Below, piece after piece: positions 47,848-60,370 of a DNA stretch of 64,000 bases; position 1 is the stretch's first letter, and each line of letters starts with the position of its first letter. Location of the stretch: contig NC_053390.1 in the NCBI RefSeq assembly GCF_905171765.1, forward strand, positions 502,177,336-502,241,335, written 5' to 3'. The notes beneath the pieces are model-generated. The model did no database searches. It was not told the DNA's origin and worked only from the letters and a program-made list of their open reading frames with translations. The translations under genes and the position numbers were made by a program. This DNA comes from Bufo bufo. Taxonomy: Eukaryota; Chordata; Amphibia; Anura; Bufonidae.

Positions 47848-48009
47848 GTAGGATGTTTATCGTTGGCGTTTGTCTTGGGCCATTGGATCACTACTGGTAC
47901 ATTTGGCTGGATCGCCTATTACCTGGAGCAACAACACAAGTGGTAGTGAAGAAAGTTCTCCTTGAACAAATACTCGTATCCCCTATTCTGGGAGTTCTGT
48001 TTTTTGTTG
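47848..48009 (+). CDS. mpv17l2: MPV17L2 second coding exon
   Basis: The acceptor TTTACACAG precedes 47848 and the donor GTGAGC follows 48009; 162 bp, phase 1 at both ends, so joining to the exon ending 42974 gives an uninterrupted frame across the junction (RT-G-RMFIVG). It encodes RMFIVGVCLGPLDHYWYIW, LDRLLPG and VVKKVLLEQILVSPILGVLFFVG. The G.CLGP..HYWY..LDR..P motif is diagnostic of the Mpv17/PMP22 family, and KKVL.(D/E)Q...SP.LG starts the next membrane helix. The remaining third or so of the protein (expected to contain the W..Y..DW.VWP motif) was looked for downstream and not found; 48010-64000 is filled by repeats, so those exons most likely lie outside the window. Confidence 0.88.
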
Positions 48010-48071
48010 GTGAGCATACATTATGTTATAAAAGGAAATGCAGCTGGTCTTCAAAACTGCAATAAAACAAT

Positions 48072-48087
48072 GGGGGGGGGGGGGGGG
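48072..48087. repeat. Poly-G run
   Basis: Sixteen consecutive G. Similar runs are near 39063, 54181 and 57458. Confidence 0.9.
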
Positions 48088-49023
48088 TAGCTTTGCACCA
48101 ATTTTTTTTGCTCAGATTTTGCCCTTTTACACGTTGCGTGGGTCATTTACTCTAGGGCACTTGAGATTAAGTCCATCGCATGCAGCGCCCATCTTGATAA
48201 CTTCTTCCATAAGTGTGCATTGAGATTCATAAATTCTTATTCAGGTTACACTCGGCCAATATATATATATATTTTTTTTTACATGTTGAAAATGCAAAGG
48301 CAGAAGAACCCAGGCACCCAATGAGAACCTGGCCATACAGTTAAACCCCTCCCTGACATGCACCGTACATGTACAGCGATTAGTGGCAGTAGCCCAGCTG
48401 TTAATGACTGGTTTCCTGCTGTATCTGCCGGCATCACTACAAATGTCGATGCTGACTGGCATATAGGAGGTTTGCCGAGGGAGGGGCTCCCTCTCTCACC
48501 CCTTTGGATCCCTACGCTGCAATAGCATTGTCCAAATGGCTGTTATGACATTCCCAGGCCTTGCAAAGGCCTTGGGGCCCAGCATCTATAGAGGCCTATG
48601 AGGCCCAGCACCCAGGCTGGTCTCACAGGTGAACTGTCAGTTTAATACTGACAGGTCAGTGCAGTACAGTACAGCATGTATTGTACTGCACTGAAACAGG
48701 AATCAAACCCTGAAAAGTTGAAATCCCATACTGGGACAAATAAAAAAAGTAAAAAAAAAAGGTGTTTTTAAAAATTAAAATTTCAATTTAAGAGTTTCAA
48801 GTAAATAAAAAAAATAAAAAAAAACCCTGTCCCTTTATGTGCAATAAAAAAAAAGAAAAAAAGAATAGAGCTATTGGGTATCACCATGTCGGTAACAAGC
48901 GACTCTATAAAAATATCATATGATCTATCCTGTCAAGTGAACGCCGTAAAAAAAATAAAAATGCTGTCAAAATAGCCATTTTTGGTCACATTGCCTTAGA
49001 AAAAGTATAATAGCGAGCGATTA

Positions 49024-49437
49024 GAGATGAGCGAATTTCCGGTTATAAAATGCGTTCACGCTTCGTTTACTGGTAAAAGGTGAATTGCGTTATGGATTCC
49101 GTTACCACAGACCATAACGCAATTCCATGACGAAATACCTTTAGAGGCATTTCGTTATTCATTCCGTCATAATAGAAGTCTATAGGCTCATAATGGATCC
49201 GTCCCATTTCTGTTATGCAGGAGAGGACTCCCCTGCATAACGGAAACAGGACGGATCCGTTATGCAGCCCCTAGACTTCTATTATGATGGAATGAATAAC
49301 GAAATGCCTCTAAAGGTATTCCGTCATGGAATTGCGTTATGGTCCGTGGTAACGGAATCCATAAAGCAATTCACCTTCTACCAGTTAACGAAGCGTGAAC
49401 GCATTTCAAAATATGAAATTCGCTCATCTCTACAAGC
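49024..49437. mobile_element. hAT-like MITE, TAGAGATGAGCGAATTTC family
   Basis: TAGAGATGAGCGAATTTC faces GAAATTCGCTCATCTCTA. Arms continue (GCGTTATGGATTCCGTTACC / GGTAACGGAATCCATAAAGC). Flanks CGAGCGAT and CAAGCCTT are a diverged 8-bp duplication. Confidence 0.75.
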
Positions 49438-49700
49438 CTTCAAAAAGTACTATGTACCCCAAAATACCAATTAAAACGGATCCGTTATGCAGCCCCTAGA
49501 CTTCTATTATGATGGAATGAATAACGAAATGCCTCTAAAGGTATTCCGTCATGGAATTGCGTTATGGTCCGTGCTAACGGAATCCATCAAGCAATTCACC
49601 TTCTACCAGTTAACGAAGCGTGAACGCATTTCAAAATATGAAATTCGCTCATCTCTACAAGCCTTCAAAAAGTACTATGTACCCCAAAATACCAATTAAA
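49251..49700. repeat. 225-bp tandem duplication
   Basis: 49251-49475 and 49476-49700 are almost identical; I see differences only at GTGGTAACGG/GTGCTAACGG and CATAAAGC/CATCAAGC. The unit spans the right arm of the hAT-like MITE plus its flank. Confidence 0.95.
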
Positions 49701-51039
49701 ATGTCAACTCATCCTGCAAAAAACGAGCCCTCACTCAAGACTATCACTAGAAAAATGAGGCTCTCAGAAAATGGCGACAGAAAAACAGGATAAAAAAAAA
49801 AAAGCTTTCTATAGAAATATCACATGATCTACCACGTCATGTGAACACTGTAAAAATAAATAAAAAAACTGTGCCGGAAGAGCCATTTTTTGTCACCATG
49901 CTTCATAAAAAGCATAATATTGAGAGATCAAAATGTATGTACCCCAAAATGATACTAATGAAAATGTCACCTCATCCGGCAAAAAATGAGCTCCTACAAA
50001 ATTTTTACAGGGCACCTGAGGGGGCCAAATGCTCACTACAAACCTTGGTAAATTCTGTGGGGGTATTTTATTTTATTTTTTTAAATGGGGTCACTTCTTG
50101 GGTTTCTTTTTTTTTTTTTTTTATTTCACTTCAGATCCTCAGCAGTTGTCAGCCAGTGCTGTATAAATCACTAAACTAGGCCTCAAACGCCCATGGTGCT
50201 CTTTCACTTCTGAATCCTGCAGTGTACCCACACAGCAGTTTAGAACTACATATGAGGTGCTGCCGTATTCTGGAAGAAATGTGTAACAAATTGTGATGTC
50301 CCTTTTCTCATGTAACCCCTTAAAAAATGGAAACTCTGGGCCTAAAGCGACATTTTCCCATAAAAAAAAAGTTTAATATTTTATGTTCACAGCCAAGATG
50401 TTTATAAATTCTGAGAAACGCCTGTTGTGTCAAAATGCTCACTAGACCCGTGTGGTTTCTAAAAGCCATATGGTGCTCTTTACCTTCTGATTCCTGTCGT
50501 GTACCCATACAGCATTTTACCACTACATATGGGGTGTTACCGTATTCAAGAGAGAGTGCTTAACAAAATTTGGGGTGCTTTTTCTCCTGTTACCCCTTGT
50601 GAAAATGAAAATCTGGGGCTAAAGCAACATTTTATTGCAAAAAATAACATTTTTCATTTTCACAACCAAGTGCTTCTAAATTCTATGAAATACCTGTGAG
50701 GTCAAAGCACTCGCTACACCCTTCAATAAATTCCTTGAGGGGTGTAGTTTCCAAAATGGGGTCACTTATAAGGGGTTTCCACTGTAGGAGTACCTTAGGG
50801 TCTCTGACATGGCGCCCAAATACCATTCCAGCAAAATCTGCCCTCCAAAAACCATATGGTGCTCCTTCCCTTCTGAGCCCTGACATATGCCCACACAGCA
50901 GTTTATGACCACATATAGGGTGTTTTTGTAAACTGCAGAATCGGTAATAAATACTGAGGTTAGTTTTAGGGTTAAGCCTTGCGTTGTTACAGGAAAAATG
51001 TATTAAAATGGAAAATCTGCAAAAAAAAAAAAAAGAAGC

Positions 51040-51407
51040 AAGATGTGCCTGCTTCGCTAAGCTAAAAGCTTACATGCAGTAGGACTTTTAGTTTAGCGAA
51101 ACAGGCATAGGCTGGAACCCGCTCCGCTAATCTTGGCATAGCACATTGTTACAGAGTACCCATGTGCTATGCCAGGATTTAGCCAGCTTCGGGGGGCACA
51201 GACAGGAGCAGCAATTTGTGCACCCTCCCGTACTCTGTTCTCTGCAGCCCCATTATTAAGTCAGCGATGTGGAGACCAGTGAATTTAAAGCGCACAGGAA
51301 ATTAGGGCTTTAGGGGGAAATATGTTTAGTAAAAAGTCAAAATCAATAAATAAAGTATATAAAAAAATATATTTTTAGGACATTTTCACCACCTCAGCTC
51401 CCCTAGC
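51040..51407. other. Spacer with a hairpin
   Basis: TTCGCTAAGCTAAAAG (51052) pairs with CTTTTAGTTTAGCGAA (51086). Remaining sequence unclassified, possibly the right part of the preceding element. Confidence 0.4.
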
Positions 51408-51899
51408 TTAAACACCCTTAATGACCAGACCACTTTTTACAATTCTGCACTACACTACTTTCACCGTTTATTGCTCGGTCATGCAACTTACCACCCAAAT
51501 GAATTTTACCTCCTTTTCTTCTCACTAATAGAGCTTTCATTTGGTGGTATTTCATTGTAGCTGAAATTTTAACTTTTTTTGTTATTAATCGAAATTTACA
51601 GATTTTTTTTTTTTGCAAAAAAATGACATTTTTCATTTTCAGTTGTAATTTTTTTTTAAAAAAACGACATCCATATATACATTTTTCTCTAAATTTATTG
51701 TTATACATGTCTTTGATAAAAAAAAAATGTTTGGGTAAAAAAAAAAATGGTTTGGGTAAAAGTTATAGCGTTTACAAACTATGGTACAAAAATTTGAATT
51801 TCAGCTTTTTGAAGCAGCTCTGACTATCTGAGCACCTGTCATGTTTCCTGAGGTTCTACAATGCCCAGACAGTAGAGAAACCCCACAAATCACCCCATT

Positions 51900-53340
51900 T
51901 CGGAAAGTAGACACCCTAAGGTATTCGCTGATGGGCACAGTGAGTTCATAGAACTTTTTATTTTTTGTCATAAGTTAGCGGAAAATGATGATTTTTTTTT
52001 TTCTTACAAAGTCTCATATTCCACTAACTTTTGACAAAAGAAAAAAACTTCCATGAACTCACTATGCCCATCAAGAAATATCTTGGGGTGTCTTCTTTCC
52101 AAAATGGGGTCACTTGTGGGGTAGTTATACTGCCCTGGCATTCTAGGGGCCCTAATGTGTGAGAAGTAGTTTGAAATCAAAATGTGTAAAAAATGCCCTG
52201 TGAAATCCGAAAGGTGCTCTTTGGAATGTGGGCCCCTTTGCCCACCTAGGCTGCAAAAAAGTGTCACACATCTGGTATCGCCGTACTCAGAAGAAGTTGG
52301 GGAATGTGTTTTGGGGTGTCATTTTACATATACCCATGCTGGGTGAGAGAAATATCTCGGTCAAATGCCAACTTTGTATAAAAAAATGGGAAAAGTTGTC
52401 TTTTGCCGAGATGTTTCAAACTACTTCTCACACATTAGGGCCCCTAGAATGCCAGGGCAGTATAACTACCCCACAAGTGACCCCATTTTGGAAAGAAGAC
52501 ACCCCAAATTATTTCTTGATGGGCATAGTGAGTTCATGGAAGTTTTTATTTTTTGTCACAAGTTAGTGGAATATGAGACTTTGTAAGGAAAAAATAAAAA
52601 ATCATAATTTTCCGCTAACTTGTGACAAAAAATAAAAAATTCTAGGAACTTGCCATGCCCCTCACGGAATATCTCGGCAAAAGACAACTTTTCCCATTTT
52701 TTTATACAAAGTTGGCATTTGACCAAGATATTTATCTCACCCAGCATGGGTATATGTAAAATGACACCCCAAAACACATTCCCCAACTTCTTCTGAGTAC
52801 AGAGATACCACATGTGTGACACTTTTTTGCAGCCTAGATGCGCAAAGGGGCCCAAATTCCTTTTATGAGGGCATTTTTAGACATTTGGATCCCAGACTTC
52901 TTCTCACGCTTTAAGGCCCCTAAAATGTCAGGGCAGTATAAATACCCCACATGTGACCCCATTTTGGAAAGAAGACACCCCAAGGTATTCAATGAGGGGC
53001 ATGGCGAGTTCATACAAATTATTTTTTTTTGGCACAAGTTAGCGGAAATTGATTTATTAATTTTTTTCTCACAAAGTCTCCCTTTCCGCTAACTTGGGAC
53101 AAAAATTTCAATCTTTCATGGACTCAATATGCCCCTCACGGAATACCTTGGGGTGTCTTCTTTCCGAAATGGGGTCACATGTGGGGTATTTATACTGCCC
53201 TGGCATTTTAGGGGCCCTAAAGCGTGAGAAGAAGTCTGGAATATAAATGTCTAAAAAATTTTACACATTTGGATTCTGTGAGGGGTATGGTGAGTTCATG
53301 TGAGATTTTATTTTTTGACACAAGTTAGTGGAATATGAGA
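51900..53340. repeat. Chain of alternating inverted repeats
   Basis: Palindrome centres near 52295 (52004-52586), 52541 (52261-52822) and 53066 (52899-53232). Shared phrases include GGGGTCACTTGTGGGGTAGT and its inverse. Confidence 0.85.
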
Positions 53341-53409
53341 CTTTGTAAGAAAAAAAACAAAAAAATAACAAAAAAAAAACCAATTTCCGTTAACTTGGGC
53401 CAAAAAAAG

Positions 53410-54165
53410 TCTGAATGGAGCCTTACAGGGGGGTGATCAATGACAGGGGGTGATCACCCCATATAGACTCCCTGATCACCCCCCTGTCATTGATCACCCC
53501 CCTGTAAGGCTCCATTCAGACGTCCGTATGTTTTTTACGGATCCACGGATACATGGATCGGATCCGCAAAACACATACGGATGTCTGAATGGAGCCTTAC
53601 AGGGGGGTGATCAATGACAGGGGGGTTATCACCCCATATAGACTACCTGATCACCCCCCTGTCATTGATCACCCCCCTGTAAGGCTCCGTTCAGACGTCC
53701 GTATGTTTTTTACGGATCCACGGATACATGGATCGGATCCGCAAAACACATACACACGTCTGAATGGAGCCTTACAGGGGGGTGATCAATGACAGGGGGG
53801 TGATCAGGGAGTCTATATGGGGTGATCACCCCCCTGTCATTGATCACCCCCCTGTAAGGCTCCATTCAGACGTCTGTATGTGTTTTGCGGATCCGATCCA
53901 TGTATCCGTGGATCCGTAAAAAACATACGGACGTCTGAATGGAGCCTTACAGGGGGGTGATCCATGACAGGGGGGTGATCAGGGAGTCTATATGGGGTGA
54001 TCACCCCCCTGTCATTGATCACCTCCCTGTAAGGCTCCATTCAGACGTCCGTATGTGTTTTGCGCATCCGATCCGTGTATCCGTAAAAAACATACGGACG
54101 TCTGAATGGAGCCTTACAGGGGGGTGATCAGGGAGTCTATATGGGGTGATCAGGGGTTAATAAGG
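53410..54165. repeat. Five-unit palindromic tandem array, about 174 bp
   Basis: CTGAATGGAGCCTTACAGGG starts units near 53411, 53585, 53760, 53935 and 54102. Each unit is itself inverted (GGGGTGATCAATGACAGGGG / CCCCTGTCATTGATCACCCC; GACGTCCGTATGT / ACATACGGACGTC). Confidence 0.88.
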
Positions 54166-54498
54166 TGTTAATAAGTGACAGGGGGGGGGGGGTGTAGTGT
54201 AGTGGTGTTTGGTGCTACTTATTACTGAGCTGCCTGTGTCCTCTGGTGGTCAATCCAAGCAAAAGGGACCACCAGAGGACCAGGTAGCAGGTATATTAGA
54301 CGCTGTTATCAAAACAGCGTCTAATATACCTGTTAGGGGTTAAAAAAATCGCATCTAGGAGTGGCCGGCGGCGCATGGAGCAGGACGCACACTAGCTGAG
54401 CTTCAGTGCCATTAAGCCTGTATAGCGGCTCATAGCGAATTTTCAAGGATAGCTGGTGAGCTGGTTTTTTCCCCAGCAGGAGACAAAGTCGGGGAAGA

Positions 54499-55680
54499 AT
54501 GGTTAAGCCGAAAAAGAAGCCGGCATCATCAAAACTCACCGAGTTCTTCCCAGCGGTAAAAGGCAGCCAAGATGGCGCGGGTGGAATCGCGGCCCTGCAC
54601 ACCGCGGCTGAACAGACCTACATGAGCCCTGCAGCTTCTTCCTCACTGCATGCGAGCATCGGATCCCCAGCGAACCGGCTGACTCCAACCCAGAGTGAGC
54701 ATATCGGCATACAAAATGTCGTCAATGCAGCCCTGTTTACAGGTACTGGGGGACAGCAGCACAGCATTAGGCATGGGCATAGTGGGAGTCCAGAGGCACA
54801 AGGCAGATCAGCTTTGATGAGAGCTCAAGAAGATCACCTGTTATCATCTGGGTCAAGATGTGGGGACAATCCCCTTACAGAATCCATGCTAATTATGCTG
54901 ATGGGGGACCTGAGGAAGTCCCTGCAAGCGGACATTAAAGAAATGTTATTGCCACTGCAAAGAGAGATTACAGCTGTGGGTCACAGAACGTCTCACTTAG
55001 AAAATAAAATGGCGGAGTTCACCAGAGCGCATAATGATCTTGTAGATTCACAAAACGAGAAAGAGGAGGAGCTAAAGTTTATGAGAGCGAAAGTAATTGA
55101 TTTAGAGGACCGTTCTCGCGGGAACAATATCCGTTTTCGCGGCATTCCAGAGACGGTTAAACAGGAGGAGCTGCACACCTTTTTAACGGATCTATTTGTG
55201 GCCCTACTTCCAGACCTGTCTCAAACTGAGTTAAATATTGACAGGGCTCACAGGATCCCCAAGCCCAAAAGTCTGCCATCTGAGGTGCCAAGAGATGTTT
55301 TAGCGCAGATTACTTTCTACCACGTAAAAGAAAGAATAATGGCGGCTGCCAGAGAGAATCCCAGCTTACCTGCTAGGTTTTAAGCTGTGTCCCTATACAC
55401 AGATCTGTCAGCTGCTACACTAGCAAAGAGAAGAGAATTTCAAGAGGCGGCCAAGATTCTTCGCCATCATGGCGTCCAATATAGATGGGGGTTCCCGGCA
55501 AAACTACTCATCTCGTATAAAGGCAGGAAATTTGTGGCTTCGACAGTAGAGGAGGCTGTGTCTTTACTGGACAATTGGAATTTGTCATCAACCAATATAC
55601 AGAGGACCAAGGCTCCTTCACCGGCTAAGTTGGATGGCGAGTGGTCCGAAGTGACAAGCGGACGTGCACTAGATACTTGA
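54499..55680 (+). pseudogene. L1 ORF1 (RNA-binding protein), one internal stop
   Basis: ORF1p normally coats LINE RNA as a trimeric chaperone. ATG at 54499 opens a frame of 294 codons, stopped by TAA at 55381-55383, then continues in the same frame to TGA at 55678. The N-terminus is basic (MVKPKKKPASSKLTEFFP), a coiled coil spans about residues 130-205 (LRKSLQADIKEM ... AKVIDLEDRS), the RRM follows from RGNNIRFRGIPE, and the C-terminal domain (KILRHHGVQYRWGFPAKL) lies after the stop. A single nonsense change explains the break. KLTEFF near the N-terminus resembles a degenerate PCNA-binding box; this is only a resemblance. Confidence 0.85.
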
Positions 55681-58072
55681 AGAGGCTCTATGTAGTGGAA
55701 GAGGATTTAACTCCTTTATTGCCAATTACACAGACACTGTATCATAGTCAGGCTTAAACGGTTGTAAGTGGTTATTACAACCCCCACTAGGACGCATTGT
55801 TGTCGGCGTCCCGATATGGAAAAGTTGAGGTTTACTTGTTTTTTTATTTATTTTTTATTTACCATGGTCCGGAAATATGTACTTGCAATGTTGTATGTTT
55901 ATATCCCACAAGGCACAATGGAGGTTGACGGGAGATTAGGAATGGGGCCCATACTAACTAGCGTCTATTATTCTTGTCAAAATGGTGATTAAGTTTACCA
56001 CTATTAATGCTAAGGGGCTTAATAGTCCTTTTAAAAGATCTCAGCTGTGGAGGAATGCGCTACTAGACGGATCAGATGTCCTGTGTGTGCAGGAGACGCA
56101 CTTTGTCACAGCTGACGCGCATAGATTTAGACATAAAAAATATCTGCATGTTTTCTCTTCCACTCTAGTGGATAAGAAAAAGAGAGGAGTATCAATAGCC
56201 ATAAAAGATTCTGTGGCATTTAGGATGATAAACTCTAGAATAGATGCTGGGGGTCTGTGAAATTAATAATGTCCCATTTACATTAGTAGCACTGTATGGG
56301 GCCTGTGAAATTTATACGCAAATTGTTTAACACTGTTTCAGGTCTCAAATCAGGTTCCTTAGTAGTCATGGGGGATTTTAATTCGCTGATGTGGCCAGCG
56401 TTAGATTCTTCAGCTGCTGAGAAGCAAGATGCGCCCTCCAAATTATTTGCAGTCACGCAACAGGAAGGATTAGTTGATATTTGGCGGGCCAAACATGCTG
56501 ATGAACGTGATTATAGTTACTTCTCTCAGAGGCATAAAACTTACTCTAGAATTGATCTCATTTTATCTGATTTAAACACTTTGCCTAGAGTCATCTCTTG
56601 TGACATAGGACATATCAGTTGGTCTGACCATGCCCCAGTTCATATTATGCTTAGGGAGCAATACAGGTCAGGTACTCGCACTTCGTGGCGTTTAAATGAG
56701 CGAATTCTTCATTCAGCAAAATATATTCAAGGGTCACACAAATCTATCAAAGAATATTTTACCTATAATGAGACGGGGGAAGTTAATATTAGGTCGGTAT
56801 GGTGTGCTCATAAAGCCTTTGCTAGGGGGCATTATCTTAGTTTAGCAGCCAAAGATAGAAAAGAAAGAGAAGCGCATAGAGCACGGCTAGTTAACTCTAT
56901 CATTAGAATTAGTTCCCTAAATAAGAGTGTGTTCTGTGCATCACGTGAGCAGGAACTAAAAGAGTTGAGGCATGAGCTACATATTTTGGATCTACACAAG
57001 TACGATTTGGCGCTCCGGCGGATGAAAGCCCAATACTACGGGAGGGATAATAAGGCGGGTTTTTTATTAGCTTCTAGACTAAAAGCAAGGCAATGTAAAA
57101 TGAAACTTCCCTATATACTTAGTGAGAATGGTACAAACAATTTTGACCCTCAATTGATAGCTGAGGAAATGGCTTGTTTTTACTCGTCGCTTTATAATTT
57201 ACGGCTTAATGACACAATGATTCAGCCCTCCATAGAGGGAATTGATAGATTTTTAGAGGGGGTAAATTTACCGGCGGTATCACAAGCTCACCTAGAGGTT
57301 CTTCAGGCAGAAATCACTGATGAGGAAATAAATTGTGCCATTAGAGGTTTAAAACCAAACAAAGCTCCTGGTCCAGACGGCCTTACAAATAGTTATTATA
57401 AGGAATTTAAGGAATATCTTGTACCTTCGCTTAAAAAACTTTTTAATGAAGTGAGAAGGGGGGGGGGGGGACTTCCCGGCTGAAATGCTAGAGGCCACTA
57501 TTATCACACTCCCGAAGCCTGGGGAGTCTCCGGATAAACCAGAGAACTTTCGTCCAATCTCATTGCTGAATACAGATTTAAAATTGTATGCAAAGATTCT
57601 AGCTGTGAGATTGGCGGAGGTTCTCCCTAGTTTGGTCCATAAAGATCAGGTTGGCTTCGTAAAAGGCAGACAATCAGCTGACGGAACCAGAAGGTTCATA
57701 GACCTAATTGAATTGGTTGAGCAAAGTCGAACGCGTTCTCTACTTCTATCTCTGGATGCGGAGAAGGCGTTCGACAGGGTCCATTGGGGATATCTTGATA
57801 AGATCTTAGATAAAATTGGAATTGTGGGGGTAGCGAAAACTGCAATTTTGGCTATGTACTCTAAACCAGGGGTCTCCAAACTTTTCAACAGGAGGGCCAC
57901 ATTGAAGATTTTACAAGTATTCGGGGGCCGGAAAAAAAAATCAGTTATGTATTAAATTAAATGTATATATTTTACATGGATCGTTTTTGTAATCAGCATG
58001 ATATGACTGAGAACAAAAGAGAAAAAACTTTAGCAAAACAACGCAAAGACACCCGTGTCCCTATCAGCGGTG

Positions 58073-58790
58073 TCCCCATCAGCACAAAAATGTCCCCATC
58101 AGCACAGCAATGTCCCCATCAGCACAGCAATGTCCCCATCAGCACAGCAATGTCCCCATCAGCACAGCAATGTCCCCATCAGCACAGCAATGTCCCCATC
58201 AGCACAGCAATGTCAGCATCAGCACAGCAATGTCAGCATCAGCACAGCAATGTCAGCATCAGCACAGCAATGTCAGCATCAGCACATCAATGTCCCCATC
58301 AGCACAGCAATGTCCCCATCAGCACAGCAATGTCCCCATCAGCACAGCAATGTCCCCATCAGCACAGCAATGTCCCCATCAGCACAGCAATGTCAGCATC
58401 AGCACAACAATGTCCCCATCAGCACAGCAATGTCCCCATCAGCACAGCAATGTCCCCATCAGCACAGCAATGTCAGCATCAGCACAGCAATGTCAGCATC
58501 AGCACAACAATGTCCCCATCAGCACAGCAATGTCCCCATCAGCACAGCAATGTCCCCATCAGCACAGCAATGTCCCCATCAGCACAGCAATGTCCCCATC
58601 AGCACAGCAATGTCAGCATCAGCACAGCAATGTCAGCATCAGCACAGCAATGTCAGCATCAGCACAGCAATGTCCCCATCAGCACAGCAATGTCCCCATC
58701 AGCACAGCAATGTCAGCATCAGCACAGCAATGTCAGCATCAGCACAGCAATGTCAGCATCAGCACAGCAATGTCCCCATCAGCCGTGTCA
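58073..58790. repeat. 20-bp minisatellite, 35 units, two variants
   Basis: The unit is TGTCCCCATCAGCACAGCAA (C type) or TGTCAGCATCAGCACAGCAA (A type), with rare point variants (AGCACAACAA, AGCACATCAA). Runs from left: 6C 4A 5C 1A 3C 2A 5C 3A 2C 3A 1C. All three plus-strand frames are open because 20 is not a multiple of three and the unit lacks stops, so long Ser/His/Gln-rich frames here are artefacts. Confidence 0.95.
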
Positions 58791-60370
58791 CCCTTAAGCA
58801 CAGCAATGTCCCCATCAACGATGTCCCCATCAGAACAGCAATGTCCCCATCAGCGGAGTCCCCATTAGCAGCTGATAGGGGCCACCACTGATGGGGACAC
58901 TGCTGTTGGGGACGCGGCTGATGGGGACACCATTGATGGGGACACCCGTGTCCCTATCAGCGGTGTCCCCATCAGAACAGCAATGGCCAAATCAGAACAG
59001 CAATGTCCCCATCAGAAAAGCAATATTCCCATAAAAAAAAAAAATATTCCCATCAAAAAAACAATATTCCCATCAGAAAAACAATATTCCCATCATGGGG
59101 ACACCCACTGATGGGGACGCTGCTGTTGGGGACATTGCTGTGCTGATGGGGACACCACTGATGGGGACGCTGCTGTTGGGGACATTGCTGTGCTGATGGG
59201 GACACCACTGATGGGGACACCATTGATGGGGACACCCGTGTCCCTATCAGCGTTGTCCCCATCAGCACAGCAATGTCCCCATCAGCGGTGTCCCCATCAG
59301 CACAGCAATGTCCCCATCAGCGGTGTCCCCATCAGCACAGCAATGTCCCCATCAGAACAGCAATGTCAGCATCAGCACAGCAATGTCCCCATTAATGATG
59401 TCCCCATCAGAACAGCAATGTCCCCATCAGCGGAGTCCCCATTAGCAGCTGATGGGGACACCACTGATGGGGACACTGCCTTTGGGGACGCGGTTGATGG
59501 GGACACCCGTGTCCCTATCAGTGGTGTCCCCATCAGAACAGCAATGTCCCCATCAGAATGGGGACGCTGATGGGGACATTGCTGTACTGATGGGGACACC
59601 ATTGATGGGGACACCTTTGTCCCCATCAGCAGTGTGCCAATCAGCGGTGTCCTCAGCAATGTCCCCATCAGCACAGCAATGTTCACATCAGCAGTTTCCA
59701 CATTAGCAGCGTCCCCATCATTGCTGATGGGGACGCCGCTGTGCTGATGTGGAAACCGATGATGGGTCACCGCTGATGGGGATACCCATGTCCCCATCAG
59801 CGGTGTCCCCAGCAATGTCCCATCAGAACAGCAATGTCCCCATCAGCAGTGTCCACCGCAACATCCCCATCAGCACAGCAATGTCCCTGTCAGCGGTGTC
59901 CCCAGCAGCATGTGTCCCCATCACCGCTGATGGGGACACCTCTGATGGGGACATTGCTGTGCTGATGGGGACATCGATTATGGGGTTACCGCTGATGGGG
60001 ACATTGCTATCCTGATGGGGACACCATTGATGTGGACACCCATGTCCCCATCAGCAGTGTGCCAAACAGCGGTGTCCCCAGCAATGTCCCCATCAGAACA
60101 GAATTGTCCCCATCAGCAGTGTGCCCATCATCGCTGATGGGGACACCTCTGATGGGGACATTGCTGTGCTGATGGGGACACCATTGATGGGGACACCCGT
60201 GTCCTCATCAACGGTGTCCCCATCAGAACAGCAATGTCCCCATCAGCACAGCAAAGTCCCCATCAGCAGTGTCCCCAGCAGCACAGCAATATCCCCATCA
60301 GTATGTGTCCTCAGCAGCTTGTGTCCCCATCAGCGCAGCACAGCAATGTCAGCGTTCCCCATTGTGTCCC
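58791..60370. repeat. Decayed, alternately inverted copies of the 20-bp unit
   Basis: Phrases TGTCCCCATCAGCACAGCAA and the inverse GATGGGGACATTGCTGTGCT alternate in blocks, many with changes (for example GGGGACGCTGCTGTTGGGGA). Local hairpins are frequent, e.g. 59250-59300. Confidence 0.8.

Larger units (their letters stand above)
48341..51030. mobile_element. TTAA-element relative, right end unclear
   Basis: Begins TTAAACCCCTCCCTGACATG. Body blocks such as TATGTACCCCAAAAT, CTTGAGGGGTGTAGTTTCC and CTGTTACCCCTTGTG are related to, but distinct from, the elements at 1047 and 44157. A hAT-like MITE and a 225-bp duplication sit at 49024-49700. Confidence 0.55.

Noticed and set aside
52004..53092. 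Paired frames on both strands (52004-52267 minus, 52365-52586 plus and others)
   Set aside because: They are opposite arms of the serial palindromes.
57961..58891. Three overlapping plus-strand frames of 250-278 codons rich in Ser, His and Gln
   Set aside because: They are the same 20-bp minisatellite read in three frames inside a hAT element.
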